Origin: Paractinoplanes atraurantiacus
GTDB lineage: Bacteria; Actinomycetota; Actinomycetes; Mycobacteriales; Micromonosporaceae
Length of the DNA: 64,000 nt
Direction: 5' to 3'
Assembly: GCF_900215205.1 (NCBI RefSeq)
Contig: NZ_OBDY01000038.1
Location: forward strand, 1-64,000
Below are positions 8,576 to 17,437 of the stretch, in pieces. The notes beneath the pieces are model-generated. The model did no database searches. It was not told where the DNA came from and worked only from the letters and a program-made list of their open reading frames with translations. The translations under genes were made by a program, and so were the position numbers. Position 1 is the first letter of the stretch, and every line of letters starts with the position of its first letter.

Positions 8576-9742
8576 TCAGGCGAAAGCGTTCAATCCGGTC
8601 AATTTCTGGCCGATGACCAGCTGGTGGATCTCGGAAGTGCCCTCGTAGGTGAGGACACTCTCCAAATTGTTCGCATGGCGCATCACCGGATATTCGCCGC
8701 TGATGCCGTTGCCGCCGAGGATGGTGCGGCAGGTGCGGGCGATCGCGATCGCCTCCCGCACGTTGTTGAGCTTGCCCACGCTGACCTGCTCGGGCCGCAG
8801 CGCGCCGGACGCGTCGCGCAGCCGGCCCAGGTGCAGCGCGAGCAGGTAGCCCTTCTGCAGCTCGAGCGCCATGTCGGCCAGTTTGGCCTGCGTCAGCTGG
8901 AAGCCGCCGATGGGCCGGCCGAACTGCTCGCGGGTGGTCGCGTAGTCGAGCGCCACCGTCAGGCAGTCGCGGGCGGCGCCCATCGCGCCCCAGATGATGC
9001 CGAAACGGGCTTCGGTCAGGCAGGAGAGCGGCGCTTTCAGGCCGCGCGCCTCGGGGAGGCGGGCGCTGTCCGGCAGCCGTACGCCATCAAGCGTTATCTC
9101 GCCCGTGCTGGAGGCACGCAGCGACATCTTGTGCTTGATCTCGCGGGCCGCGAATCCGGGCGTATCGGTCGGCACGGCGAAGCCGACCACGCCCTCCTCG
9201 GCACGAGCCCAGATCACCGCCACGTCGGCCACGGGCGCGTTGGTGATCCACATCTTGCCGCCGTCGAGGATCCAGTCGCCGCCGTCGCGCCGGGCCCGTG
9301 TCGCCATGGTGGCCGGGTCGGAGCCGTGGTCGGGCTCGGTGAGGCCGAAGCAGCCGATCAGCTCGCCGGCCGCCATGCCCGGCAGCCAGCGCTGTTTCTG
9401 ATCTTCGGATCCGAAACGCCAGATCGCGTACATGGCCAGCGAACCTTGCACGCTGACCAGGGAGCGCACGCCCGAGTCGGCCGCCTCCAGCTCCATGCAG
9501 GCCAGGCCGTACGCCACGGCGGAGGAGCCGGCGCAGCCGTACCCCGTCAGGTGCATGCCGAGCAGCCCGAGCTTGCCGAATTCCTGCGCCAGCTCGCGGA
9601 CGGGCACGGTGCCGTCCTCGTACCAGCCGGCGACGTGCGGGCGTACCCGGTCGTCGGCGACCCGGCGGCAGAGCGCGCGGATGTCGCGCTCCTCGTCGGA
9701 GAGGAGGGTATCGACGTCCAGGAGATCCAGAGGAGCCACCAT
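8576..9742 (-). CDS. Acyl-CoA dehydrogenase, glutaryl-CoA dehydrogenase-like
   Basis: 388 aa FAD enzyme with the full acyl-CoA dehydrogenase layout: helical N-domain, beta-domain with CFGLTEPDHGSDP and KMWITNAPVADVAVIWA, and C-domain with YATTREQFGRPIGGFQLTQ. The catalytic base is the Glu in YEGTSEIH near residue 370, the position used by glutaryl-CoA and medium/short-chain enzymes. The RxxS-like substrate loop and overall sequence resemble GcdH (glutaryl-CoA to crotonyl-CoA, lysine/tryptophan breakdown). The start is ATG 9740-9742: TAGGTT stands 7 nt upstream. Substrate assignment is by resemblance; family membership is certain. Confidence 0.88.
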   Translation of the reverse strand: MVAPLDLLDVDTLLSDEERDIRALCRRVADDRVRPHVAGWYEDGTVPVRELAQEFGKLGLLGMHLTGYGCAGSSAVAYGLACMELEAADSGVRSLVSVQGSLAMYAIWRFGSEDQKQRWLPGMAAGELIGCFGLTEPDHGSDPATMATRARRDGGDWILDGGKMWITNAPVADVAVIWARAEEGVVGFAVPTDTPGFAAREIKHKMSLRASSTGEITLDGVRLPDSARLPEARGLKAPLSCLTEARFGIIWGAMGAARDCLTVALDYATTREQFGRPIGGFQLTQAKLADMALELQKGYLLALHLGRLRDASGALRPEQVSVGKLNNVREAIAIARTCRTILGGNGISGEYPVMRHANNLESVLTYEGTSEIHQLVIGQKLTGLNAFA

Positions 9743-9763
9743 GACCGTCAACCTAGCGGAAAG

Positions 9764-10060
9764 TCAGCCCTCGACGACCAGCACGCGAGCGTGGATCTGG
9801 TTGCGCTGCTGCAGAGCGGCCCGCAACGCGCGGTGCAGGCCGTCCTCGAGGTAGAGGGCGCCCTTGTATTCCACGACGTGCGGGAAGAGGTCGCCGTAGA
9901 ACGTCGAGTCCTCGGCCAGCAACTTGTCCAGCGCCAGCTCGCGCTTGGTGGTGATGAGATCGGCCAGCCGGATCGGCCGTGGCGGGATCTCGGCCCACGC
10001 CTTGAGGGTCGTGTGGTGATCGGGATAGGGGGCACCGTCCCGGACCGCCTTGAAGATCAC
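9764..10060 (-). CDS. Conserved hypothetical protein with ParB-like DGLHR motif
   Basis: 98 aa, beginning MIFKAVRDGAPYPDHH and containing IRLADLITTKRELALDKLL, then YLEDGLHRALRAALQQ. The last motif resembles the DGHHR loop of ParB/sulfiredoxin-like folds. Homologues in mycobacteria and other actinobacteria are conserved and, as I recall, sometimes labelled VapB-type antitoxins; no toxin gene is adjacent here. It lies between a nitroreductase and an acyl-CoA dehydrogenase on the same strand. I do not assign a function. The ATG at 10060 is the only sensible start. Confidence 0.7.
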   Translation of the reverse strand: MIFKAVRDGAPYPDHHTTLKAWAEIPPRPIRLADLITTKRELALDKLLAEDSTFYGDLFPHVVEYKGALYLEDGLHRALRAALQQRNQIHARVLVVEG

Positions 10061-10107
10061 CCCGGAGCCCCCTCTCTCACCAACAACCTCAGCCTATCCC
10101 TACCGCA

Positions 10108-10734
10108 TCACGCCCATCGGCCATGATGCACCACATCTTCCACCGGGCGGTGCCCGCGCTTGAGTGACGGAGACCTCTTGTCGGTTGCCCGATAGCCGAC
10201 GGTGAGCGTACCGATCGGGGTGTACTCGTCCGGAACCCCGAACGCCTCCTTGACCGCCGGCACCTTGGGCACCGGCACGCCGAAGAAGCAGGAGCCGAGC
10301 TCCTCGTTGACCGCGCTGAGGTGCATGAGCAGGGCGGCGAAGCCGGTGTCGATGTCCCAGTAGGGCACCGGCCAGTGCTCCTCGCTGCGGTCCGTCCAGC
10401 CCTTGTCGGCCTGCGCGTACCGGTCGAGGTAGACCGACTTGTTGGAGAAACAGACGATGATCACCGGCGCCGTGCGCATGCGGGTCAGCCAGTCGCCCTT
10501 CCACGCCTCGTCGGCCGCGGCGTCGCCGAGGTCACCCTCGGTCGTCGACGACCAGTAGAGGTCGCGGTCCTTCTGCTCGGTGAGGACCAGGAAGCCCCAG
10601 CCCTGCGAGAAGCCGGCGCTGGGCGCGCGCAGACCGTGCTTGACGATCTTGTCGACGATCTCGGGCGCGACCGGCCGGTCGGGGTCGTAGCTGCGCACCA
10701 TCCGCCGCTTGCGGAGGACGTCTTCGAAATCCAT
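10108..10734 (-). CDS. Nitroreductase family protein
   Basis: 208 aa FMN-dependent nitroreductase fold: N-terminal MDFEDVLRKRRMVRSYDPD with the FMN-binding RxxRxY pattern, RAPSAGFSQGWGFLVL (the conserved PSAxNxQ-like segment), and a C-terminal GTLTVGYRATDKRSPSLKRG. Members reduce nitro-aromatics, quinones or flavins with NAD(P)H; some act as FMN:cofactor dehydrogenases. The start is ATG 10732-10734, which overlaps the mutarotase stop codon as TGATG, indicating translational coupling. Substrate unknown. Confidence 0.88.
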   Translation of the reverse strand: MDFEDVLRKRRMVRSYDPDRPVAPEIVDKIVKHGLRAPSAGFSQGWGFLVLTEQKDRDLYWSSTTEGDLGDAAADEAWKGDWLTRMRTAPVIIVCFSNKSVYLDRYAQADKGWTDRSEEHWPVPYWDIDTGFAALLMHLSAVNEELGSCFFGVPVPKVPAVKEAFGVPDEYTPIGTLTVGYRATDKRSPSLKRGHRPVEDVVHHGRWA

Positions 10735-11654
10735 CAGGCCCGGATCCCCCACGAGGCGGTCCACCGCTCGCCCGGCGCCAGCACGATCAGGTCGCGGCCG
10801 GTGCGGAACGAGTCGGGCGGGCAGGTCATCGGCTCGATCGCCACCGAGCGGCGGAACCGCTCGCCGTGCAGGGTGTCGCCGGTGAAGACCTGCCAGTACT
10901 TGAACTTGCCGTCGGCCCAGACCACGACCTTGGCGTCCGAGTTCGGGTCGGCGATGGTCACCTCGGTGATGCCGTCGCCGTCGTGCTCGATGTCGCCGAA
11001 CGTGGTGTCGAGGATCAGGTCACCGATGCGCCGGGGCTCGTTGAAGTCGTACTCGGTGCCGGCCACCGGGTTGGCGCCGATCGGCAGCAGCCGGCCGTCG
11101 GCCACGACGCGGGTCTTGCCCGGCACGTGCAGCAGGATGTCGTCGACGGCGACGCCGGGCAGCTCCAGGTAGGGGTGCACGGAGTATCCCCAGGGCGCGT
11201 TCGCGTCGCTGTTGTTGACGACCTCCTGGTCGCAGCGCAGCCCGTCGGCCGAGACCGTCCAGGTCGTGCGCAGCGTCAGCCACCACGGATATCCGATCTG
11301 GGCCGGCAGCTCGAACTGGAGCGTGACCGACGCGTCCGTGCGCGAGACCTCGGTCCAGCGGGCCCAGTTGACCAGGCCGTGGATGGCGTTGTGCCGGGCC
11401 GGCTCGGTCAGCGGGAGCTGGTAGGACTGCTCCTCGAACGTGTACTTGCCGTCGCGGATCCGGTTGGGCCACGGTGCCAGGATCTGACCGGCCGAGGCCG
11501 GGGAGAGCTCGTCCGCCTCGAAGCCGTCCAGCACCTTGACGCCGTTCACGGAGAAGCCGCGCAGCACGCCGCCGACCTCCACCACGACGGCGCTGTGCCC
11601 GTCCGCCTCGATGGACCACTGGGTGCCGGATTTCGCGGCTACGACGCTTGTCAT
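10734..11654 (-). CDS. Aldose 1-epimerase (mutarotase) family protein
   Basis: 306 aa beta-sandwich epimerase. Visible family features are LAPWPNRIRDGKYTFEEQ near residues 60-75, HNAIHGLVNWARW with the catalytic His, GYSVHPYLEL with the second His, and the acidic GTEYDFNEPRRIG region; the closing segment contains FTGDTLHGERFRRSVAIEPM with the base Glu. It interconverts alpha and beta anomers of hexoses. TAATGT lies 7 nt upstream of the ATG at 11654, so it probably has a leaderless promoter and leads a two-gene operon with the nitroreductase. Confidence 0.9.
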   Translation of the reverse strand: MTSVVAAKSGTQWSIEADGHSAVVVEVGGVLRGFSVNGVKVLDGFEADELSPASAGQILAPWPNRIRDGKYTFEEQSYQLPLTEPARHNAIHGLVNWARWTEVSRTDASVTLQFELPAQIGYPWWLTLRTTWTVSADGLRCDQEVVNNSDANAPWGYSVHPYLELPGVAVDDILLHVPGKTRVVADGRLLPIGANPVAGTEYDFNEPRRIGDLILDTTFGDIEHDGDGITEVTIADPNSDAKVVVWADGKFKYWQVFTGDTLHGERFRRSVAIEPMTCPPDSFRTGRDLIVLAPGERWTASWGIRA

Positions 11655-11664
11655 GGCTTGGACA

Positions 11665-12984
11665 TTATCGGTTCGCGCTCGTCTCGGTGCCGGCCGGCGG
11701 CTTGTAACGAATCAGAGCGGGGAAGACCAGGGCCAATACGACCGTCAGGCCGGCCGCCAGGAAGCCGCCGCCGGCCCATGACGTGGTGGTCGACGTGAGG
11801 TCGGCGGTGGCGCCCGCGCGCAGGTCGCCGAGGCGCGGGCCGCCGGCCACGACGACCGTGAAGACGCCCTGCAGCCGCCCGCGGAGCCGGTCGGGCGCGT
11901 AGACCTGCAGGATCGACTGCCGGTAGACGGCGCTGACCAGGTCGGCCGCACCGCCCACGGCAAGAAGCAGCAGGATCAGCCACAGGCTGTGGGCGAGGCC
12001 GGCGAAGCCGATCGCGAGGCCCCAGGCGACCACGGCGGCGACCAGGGCGACGCCCTGCCGCTTGACCCGCCCGATCCATCCGGAGAACAGGCCGGCCACC
12101 ACCGAGCCGATGGCGATCGCGCTGAACAGCCAGCCCACCGCCTGGTCGCCGCCGAACCGGTCGGCCGCCACCTCGGGGAACAGGGCCCGCGGCATGGCGA
12201 AGACCATGGCGATGATGTCGACCGCGAACGAGAGCAGCAGCACCGGCTGGGTGACCAGGAACTTCAGGCCGACCAGGACGCCGCGCAGGCCGGCGCTGGG
12301 CCGCTCCTCGGTCAGGTCGTGCTCGACCGGCGGGATCGACGGCAACCGCCAGGTCGCCCAGAACGAGACCGTGAACAGCACCGCGTCGACCAGGTAGGCG
12401 GCGATGATGCCGCTGTCGGTCGAGGCCGCCGCGAAGATCACACCGGCCGCGAGCGGGCCGAGCACGCCGCCGGCGGTGGTGGTCGTGTAGGCCAGCGTGT
12501 TGGCCGCCGGCACCAGACCACCGGGCACGATCCGCGGGATGATCGCCTGCCGGGCCGGCGAGCTGATCGCGAAGCCGGCCGATTGCAGCGCGACCAGCGC
12601 CAGCAGCAGGTAACCGCTGTTCACGTGCAGCAGAGCCTGCGCCAGCAGGCCGAGCGTGGAGATCCAGGCGAGCGTGGAGCTGGCCAGCAGCAGCTTGCGC
12701 CGGTCGACCACGTCGGCCGCGGCGCCGCCCCACAGTCCGAAGATCAGCAACGGCACCAGGCCGGCCAGGCCGAGCAGGCCCACCCAGGCCGAGGAGTGCG
12801 TGATGGCGTACATCTCGATCGGCACCGCGACCGAGGTGAACTGGAAACCGAAGAACGAGACCCCGTTTCCGATCCACATCCGCCGATACGCGACGACGCG
12901 CAGCGGCCTGAGATCGATGAACCAGGACTTCCGTTCGCGCTCCTCGACGACCTCCGCGGCCGCTTCGACAGCGTCCTGGCTCAA
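11665..12984 (-). CDS. MFS transporter (EntS/MFS_3-like exporter)
   Basis: About 440 aa with roughly 12 hydrophobic segments. The cytoplasmic loop after helix 2 reads AADVVDRRKLLLAS, the MFS loop motif; the N-terminal segment PLRVVAYRRMWIGNGVSFFG and the mid-protein loop resemble the EntS/MFS_3 exporters and macrolide-efflux-like proteins. The substrate is unknown. I prefer the TTG start at 12982-12984: it overlaps the pdxH stop as TTGA and has GGAAAGG about 9 nt upstream; another TTG at 13006-13008 adds 8 residues. Coupled behind pdxH on the same strand. Confidence 0.85.
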   Translation of the reverse strand: MSQDAVEAAAEVVEERERKSWFIDLRPLRVVAYRRMWIGNGVSFFGFQFTSVAVPIEMYAITHSSAWVGLLGLAGLVPLLIFGLWGGAAADVVDRRKLLLASSTLAWISTLGLLAQALLHVNSGYLLLALVALQSAGFAISSPARQAIIPRIVPGGLVPAANTLAYTTTTAGGVLGPLAAGVIFAAASTDSGIIAAYLVDAVLFTVSFWATWRLPSIPPVEHDLTEERPSAGLRGVLVGLKFLVTQPVLLLSFAVDIIAMVFAMPRALFPEVAADRFGGDQAVGWLFSAIAIGSVVAGLFSGWIGRVKRQGVALVAAVVAWGLAIGFAGLAHSLWLILLLLAVGGAADLVSAVYRQSILQVYAPDRLRGRLQGVFTVVVAGGPRLGDLRAGATADLTSTTTSWAGGGFLAAGLTVVLALVFPALIRYKPPAGTETSANR

Positions 12985-13637
12985 GGTGCCAACCTTTCCA
13001 AAACCCAAGGGCCTTCTTCGGTACGCCGGTAGCGCAGTCGATCGTGAAGGCGGCTGCTCCGGCCCTGCCAGAACTCGACCGTCTCCGGCACCACGCGGAA
13101 ACCGCCCCAGTGCGGCGGCGCCGGCACCGGCCCGTCACCGAATCGCTCCTGGGCTTGCCGGAAAGCCGCGTCGACCGCTTCCCGATCCGGCACGATCGTC
13201 GACTGCGGGCTCGCCCAGGCCCCCAACTGGGAACCGCGCGGCCGCGACGAAAAGTACTCCTCGGTCTCGGCCCGGCTCACCCGCTCCACCGCGCCGACCA
13301 CGATGACCTGCCGCTGCATGGGAAACCAGGGGAAGACCAGGCTGGCGTACGGGTTGGCGGACAGCTCCGAGCCCTTGCGCGACTCGTAGTTGCTGAAGAA
13401 GACGAAACCGCGAGCGTCGTACTCCTTCAGCAGGACAGTACGCGCCGACGGGTGACCGGCCGGGGTGGCCGAGGCGACGATCATGGCGTTGGGCTCGGGC
13501 AGAGCGAACCCGGAAGCCTCGATGAACCAGGCGCCGAACTGTGTGGTCCAATCGGCGGCCATGCCGGGCTCGAGCAACGCCTCCCGCGCGGTGTAGTCGC
13601 GCCGCATGCTCGCAGGCGAGGGGGGTTCAAGGGTCAC
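12981..13637 (-). CDS. pdxH: Pyridoxamine 5'-phosphate oxidase
   Basis: 218 aa, the normal length for PdxH. It oxidises pyridoxine or pyridoxamine 5'-phosphate to pyridoxal 5'-phosphate with FMN and O2. Diagnostic segments are RTVLLKEYDARGFVFFSNY and ESRKGSELSANPYASLVFPW (FMN and substrate binding), SRPRGSQLGAWASPQS, and the C-terminal EFWQGRSSRLHDRLRYRR then WVLERLAP. The start is GTG 13635-13637, giving MTLEPPSPASMRRDY; TACGGT lies 6 nt upstream (leaderless layout). A longer reading to 13760 runs into unrelated sequence. Divergent from citrate synthase. Confidence 0.93.
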   Translation of the reverse strand: MTLEPPSPASMRRDYTAREALLEPGMAADWTTQFGAWFIEASGFALPEPNAMIVASATPAGHPSARTVLLKEYDARGFVFFSNYESRKGSELSANPYASLVFPWFPMQRQVIVVGAVERVSRAETEEYFSSRPRGSQLGAWASPQSTIVPDREAVDAAFRQAQERFGDGPVPAPPHWGGFRVVPETVEFWQGRSSRLHDRLRYRRTEEGPWVLERLAP

Positions 13638-13786
13638 GCAACGACCGTAAGTCCCCTCGGCCGTCACGTCAGGTCGGTGAGGATGGGTGTCGCACAGAGC
13701 ACATACAGAGCGCATCATGCGGTGTCGACCTGCCGTTACCCAGCGAGCAAGATGAAGCACCTACAGCGTCCGCCCCAGGGAGAGTC
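13638..13786. promoter_or_regulatory. Divergent promoter region between pdxH and citrate synthase
   Basis: 149 bp. On the - strand TACGGT sits 6 nt before the pdxH GTG. On the + strand CAGGGAGAG precedes the citrate synthase GTG by a few bases. No clear palindrome is visible. Confidence 0.45.
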
Positions 13787-14854
13787 GTGGCCTTCGAGAC
13801 CGAGATCGCCGAGCCTGATCGCGATGGTGGCGCGCTGCGGTACCGCGGCGTCGACATCGAGGACCTGATCGGCCAGGTCTCCTTCGGCGACGTCTGGGGG
13901 CTGCTGGTCGACGGCCGGTTCGGGCCGGGCCTGCCGCCGGCCGAGCCGTTCCCGGTGCCGGTGCACTCGGGCGACATCCGCGTCGACGTGCAGTCCGCGG
14001 TGGCCATGCTCGCGCCGTACTGGGGGCTCAGCCAGCTGCTCGACATCGACGACGACCAGGCCCGCCGCGACCTGGCCCGGGTGTCGGTGACCGCGCTCTC
14101 GTTCGTCGCCCAGGCCGCCCGCGGGCTCGGCCTGCCCGCCGTGCCGCAGAAAGACATCGACAAGGCCGGCACGATCGTCGAGCGCTTCATGCGGCGCTGG
14201 CGCGGTGAGCCCGACCCCAAGCACGTCAAGGCGGTCGACGCGTACTTCATCTCCGCCGCCGAGCACGGCCTGAGCCCCTCCACCTTCACCACCCGGGTGG
14301 TCGCCTCGACCGGGGCCGACGTGGCCGCCTGCATCTCCTCGGGCATCGGCGCGCTCTCCGGACCGCTCGACGGCGGGGCGCCGGCCCGCGTGCTGCACAT
14401 GCTGGAGGAGGTCGAGCGCAGCGGTGACGCCGAGGCGTACGTCAAAGGCGTCCTTGATCGTGGTGAGCGCCTGATGGGCTTCGGCCATCAGGTCTACCGC
14501 GCCGAGGACCCCCGCGCCCGGGTGCTCAAGCGCACGGCCCGCGAGCTCGGCGCCCCGCGCTACGAGGTGGCCATCGCGCTCGAGCAGGCCGCCCTGGCCG
14601 AGCTCCAGGCCCGCAAGCCGGAGCGGCCGCTGCCGACGAACGTCGAGTTCTGGTCGGCCGTGATCCTCGACTTCGCCGAGGTGCCCGGCCACATGTTCAG
14701 CTCGATGTTCACCTGCGCCCGGGTCGCCGGCTGGAGCGCGCACATCCTGGAGCAGAAACGCCTGGGCCGCGTCGTCCACCCGCACGCTCACTATGTGGGA
14801 CCACCGGTCCGCAAGCCGCAGCAGGTCGAGGGCTGGGACAAGCTCCGCGCATAA
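13787..14854 (+). CDS. Citrate synthase 2-type protein
   Basis: 355 aa. Condenses oxaloacetate and acetyl-CoA (or a 2-methylcitrate-type reaction) in the family of actinobacterial 'citrate synthase 2' (CitA). Catalytic-region segments include LRYRGVDIEDLIG at the N-terminus, STFTTRVVASTGADVAACISSGIGALSGPLDGGAP with the active His region degenerate versus GltA, MGFGHQVYRAEDPRARVLK with the second catalytic His, and LDFAEVPGHMFSSMFTCARVAGW with the catalytic Asp position shifted. Start GTG 13787 with AGGGAGAG upstream; no in-frame ATG nearby. Its TAA overlaps the serC ATG (TAATG). Confidence 0.85.
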   Translation: MAFETEIAEPDRDGGALRYRGVDIEDLIGQVSFGDVWGLLVDGRFGPGLPPAEPFPVPVHSGDIRVDVQSAVAMLAPYWGLSQLLDIDDDQARRDLARVSVTALSFVAQAARGLGLPAVPQKDIDKAGTIVERFMRRWRGEPDPKHVKAVDAYFISAAEHGLSPSTFTTRVVASTGADVAACISSGIGALSGPLDGGAPARVLHMLEEVERSGDAEAYVKGVLDRGERLMGFGHQVYRAEDPRARVLKRTARELGAPRYEVAIALEQAALAELQARKPERPLPTNVEFWSAVILDFAEVPGHMFSSMFTCARVAGWSAHILEQKRLGRVVHPHAHYVGPPVRKPQQVEGWDKLRA

Positions 14855-15984
14855 TGTCTGCCGTGAGTGACATCCGGATTCCAGACGAGATCAAGCCGGT
14901 CGACGGGCGCTTCGGCTCCGGTCCGAGCAAGGTGCGCCCCGAGGGCGTCGAGTCGCTGTCCGCGGTGTCCCGCACGTTCCTCGGCACCTCCCACCGGCAG
15001 AAGACGGTCAAGGACCAGGTGGCCCGCCTGCGGCGTGGCCTCGGCGACTTCTTCGCGATGCCCGACGGGTACGAGGTGGTCATCGCCAACGGGGGCACGA
15101 GCGCGTTCTGGGAGGTCGCGACGTTCGGCCTGATCCGCGACCGGGCCCAGTTCGCCGAGTTCGGCGAGTTCGGGGCGAAATTCGCCAAGGCCGTTGCGGA
15201 CGCGCCGTTCCTGAGCGAGCCCACGGTCCACCGGGCGCCGGGCGGCCAGGCGGCCTACCTGGCCGCCGAAAAGGGCGTCGACGCGTACGCCACGGTCCAG
15301 AACGAGACCTCGACCGGCGTGGCCGTCCCGGTCCGCCGCGTGGCCGGCTCCGACGAGGGCGCCCTGCTGCTCACCGACGCCACCTCGGGCGGCGGCAGCC
15401 TCGACGTCGACCTGCGCGAGACCGACGTCTACTACCTGGCCCCGCAGAAGGCCCTCGGCTCCGACGGCGGCCTGTGGATGGCCCTCATGTCGCCGGCCGC
15501 GATCGAGCGCGCCTTCGAGATCAAGGCCTCGGGCCGCTACATTCCGCAGTTCCTCGACCTGGTGACCGCCATCGAGCAGTCCCGCCTCGAGCAGACGTAC
15601 AACACGCCGGCCCTGGCCACGGTCTTCCTGGCCGCCGAGCAGCTCGACTGGATGAACGCGCAGGGCGGCCTGGCCTGGGCGGTCAAGCGCAGCGCCGAGA
15701 GCGCCGCGGCCATCTACGGCTGGGCCGACAAGTCCTCGTTCGCGACGCCGTTCGTCACCGACCCGGCCCTGCGCTCGGCCGCGGTCGCCACGATCGACTT
15801 CGACGAGAGCATCGACGCCGCCCAGCTGGCCACGATCCTGCGGGCCAACGGCATCGTCGACACCGAGCCCTACCGCAAGCTGGGCCGCAACCAGCTGCGC
15901 ATCGCGCTCTACCCGACGGTCGAGCCCTCCGACGTGACCGCCCTGACGGCCGCGATCGACTACGTCGCCGAGCGCCTCTCATAG
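14854..15984 (+). CDS. serC: Phosphoserine aminotransferase
   Basis: 376 aa class V aminotransferase, actinobacterial SerC type. It converts 3-phosphohydroxypyruvate and glutamate to phosphoserine and 2-oxoglutarate in serine (and PLP) synthesis. The N-terminus DGRFGSGPSKVRPEGVE and TSHRQKTVKDQVARLRRGL are typical, and the PLP lysine lies in YYLAPQKALGSDGGLW. GTSAFWEVATFGL and TDATSGGGSLDVDL bind cofactor and substrate. The ATG overlaps the stop of the citrate synthase gene. Its last codons overlap the end of the convergent TPR gene by 6 bp. PdxH next door links both to PLP metabolism, perhaps by chance. Confidence 0.92.
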   Translation: MSAVSDIRIPDEIKPVDGRFGSGPSKVRPEGVESLSAVSRTFLGTSHRQKTVKDQVARLRRGLGDFFAMPDGYEVVIANGGTSAFWEVATFGLIRDRAQFAEFGEFGAKFAKAVADAPFLSEPTVHRAPGGQAAYLAAEKGVDAYATVQNETSTGVAVPVRRVAGSDEGALLLTDATSGGGSLDVDLRETDVYYLAPQKALGSDGGLWMALMSPAAIERAFEIKASGRYIPQFLDLVTAIEQSRLEQTYNTPALATVFLAAEQLDWMNAQGGLAWAVKRSAESAAAIYGWADKSSFATPFVTDPALRSAAVATIDFDESIDAAQLATILRANGIVDTEPYRKLGRNQLRIALYPTVEPSDVTALTAAIDYVAERLS

Positions 15985-17283
15985 CCGGGCCAGCGCCGCG
16001 CGGGCCTCGGGAGCGTGCCGGAACGAGAAGTGCGGGTTGAGGCGCAGCGCGGCGGTCAGGTCGGCGCGGGCGGCGTCGCGCCGGCCGAGGTCGGCCAGGA
16101 TCAGGCCGCGGTGATAGTGGCTGAGCGCGCTGCGGGTGCCCAGCTTCAGCGCCTGGTCGGCGTAGCGCAGCGCCTCGGCCGGCCGGCCGGCGGCGCGTAA
16201 CGCCCAGCCCAGCGCGTCGGCCCCGGCGATGCCGGGCTGCCGGGCGTAGAGGCGGCGGGCGGCGTCCAGCGCGACCGATCTCCCCTGGCCGGCTGCTTTC
16301 TGGCCGGCTTCTCCCTGGTCGACGGCGAACAGCACGGTGTCCGGGTCCGGTGGGGCGCCGCTGAGGGCCTCGCCCGCCCAGCCCTGACGGGCGCGGTCGT
16401 ACTCCTTCGCGGCCTCGTCCCCTCGGCCGGCCGCGGTGAGCAGGTCGCCGAGCTCGGCGGCGTAGACGGGCCGGGGCGAAGCGGCCAGGACGGCCCGGAA
16501 CTCGGCGATCGCGCCCGCGGTGTCGCCGCGCGCGGCGCGGATCCGGGCCAGGCCCAGGCGCAGCGGCGGGTGGCCGGGCAGCAGGCGCAGGCCCTCGGTG
16601 AACTCGGTGGCCGCGGTGTCCAGGTCGCCGTTGTCGGCGGCGAGCTGGCCCAGGTGCAGCCGCGCGAACGCGCCGTCGGCCGCGTTCGGGGCGGCGTCCA
16701 GGGCGCGGCGCATCGCGTCGGTGGCACGCCCGATGTCGCCGCGCAGCTCCCAGGCGTACGACGCCCGGGCATAGGACGAGGCGTCGGGGCGCAGATCCAC
16801 CATCCGCTGGATCGCCGGGAAGGCCTCCTCGTAGCGGCCCAGCTCGATCAGGGCGTCGGCGACGACGCCGAGCGCGGCCGCCCGGTAGGGATCGACCGCG
16901 AGCGCGGCCCGGCCCTGCCGCAGCGCGGCCGGGAAGTCGTGGAGGGCGGCGGCGAGCGCGCCCTGGCCGGTCAACGCGATCGCGTTGTCCCGCGGGTGGA
17001 TCTTCTGCGACCGGTCGAGGGCCACCCGGGCCCGTACGTAGTCGGCGGCCTCACCTGTCGTGCGCGCCCGCTCCACGTACGCCGTGCCCAGCTCGGCCCA
17101 GGTCTTCCAGTCGTCCGGCACCCGCTCGACCCGCCGTTCGGCGGCCGCGATCGGGCCGGTGTCGCGGGTCAGGGACGCCTGGCTCACCGGCGCCCGGTCC
17201 CAGGGTGCGAGCAGCGCTCCGGCCGTGACCACGAGCGCCAGGCCGAGCACCGAGACAGCGATGAGCACCACCACGCGGCGCAT
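15979..17283 (-). CDS. Tetratricopeptide-repeat membrane protein
   Basis: 434 aa. One N-terminal transmembrane helix (MRRVVVLIAVSVLGLALVVT) is followed by about ten TPR-like helical pairs, e.g. DDWKTWAELGTAYVERARTT, YRAAALGVVADALIELGRYE, and ALSHYHRGLILADLGRRDAA. TPRs mount protein-protein contacts; here they would lie outside the membrane. Start ATG with a very strong GGAGGGGGG site. The gene is divergent from a DUF4331 gene, an arrangement that suggests a functional pair, and its function is otherwise unknown. Confidence 0.85.
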   Translation of the reverse strand: MRRVVVLIAVSVLGLALVVTAGALLAPWDRAPVSQASLTRDTGPIAAAERRVERVPDDWKTWAELGTAYVERARTTGEAADYVRARVALDRSQKIHPRDNAIALTGQGALAAALHDFPAALRQGRAALAVDPYRAAALGVVADALIELGRYEEAFPAIQRMVDLRPDASSYARASYAWELRGDIGRATDAMRRALDAAPNAADGAFARLHLGQLAADNGDLDTAATEFTEGLRLLPGHPPLRLGLARIRAARGDTAGAIAEFRAVLAASPRPVYAAELGDLLTAAGRGDEAAKEYDRARQGWAGEALSGAPPDPDTVLFAVDQGEAGQKAAGQGRSVALDAARRLYARQPGIAGADALGWALRAAGRPAEALRYADQALKLGTRSALSHYHRGLILADLGRRDAARADLTAALRLNPHFSFRHAPEARAALARL

Positions 17284-17437
17284 CCGGTCCCCCCTCCACA
17301 GAGCGATGTGTCGACAGGAGGATTCGCCGCCCGCGGCGATCCGGATGGCTCGATGTAACCAATGCGACTCGATTCATCCGCCCTGTCCGGCGAGGCGAAT
17401 GACCCGCGACAGCATCGACCTCATCAAGGGGGATGTA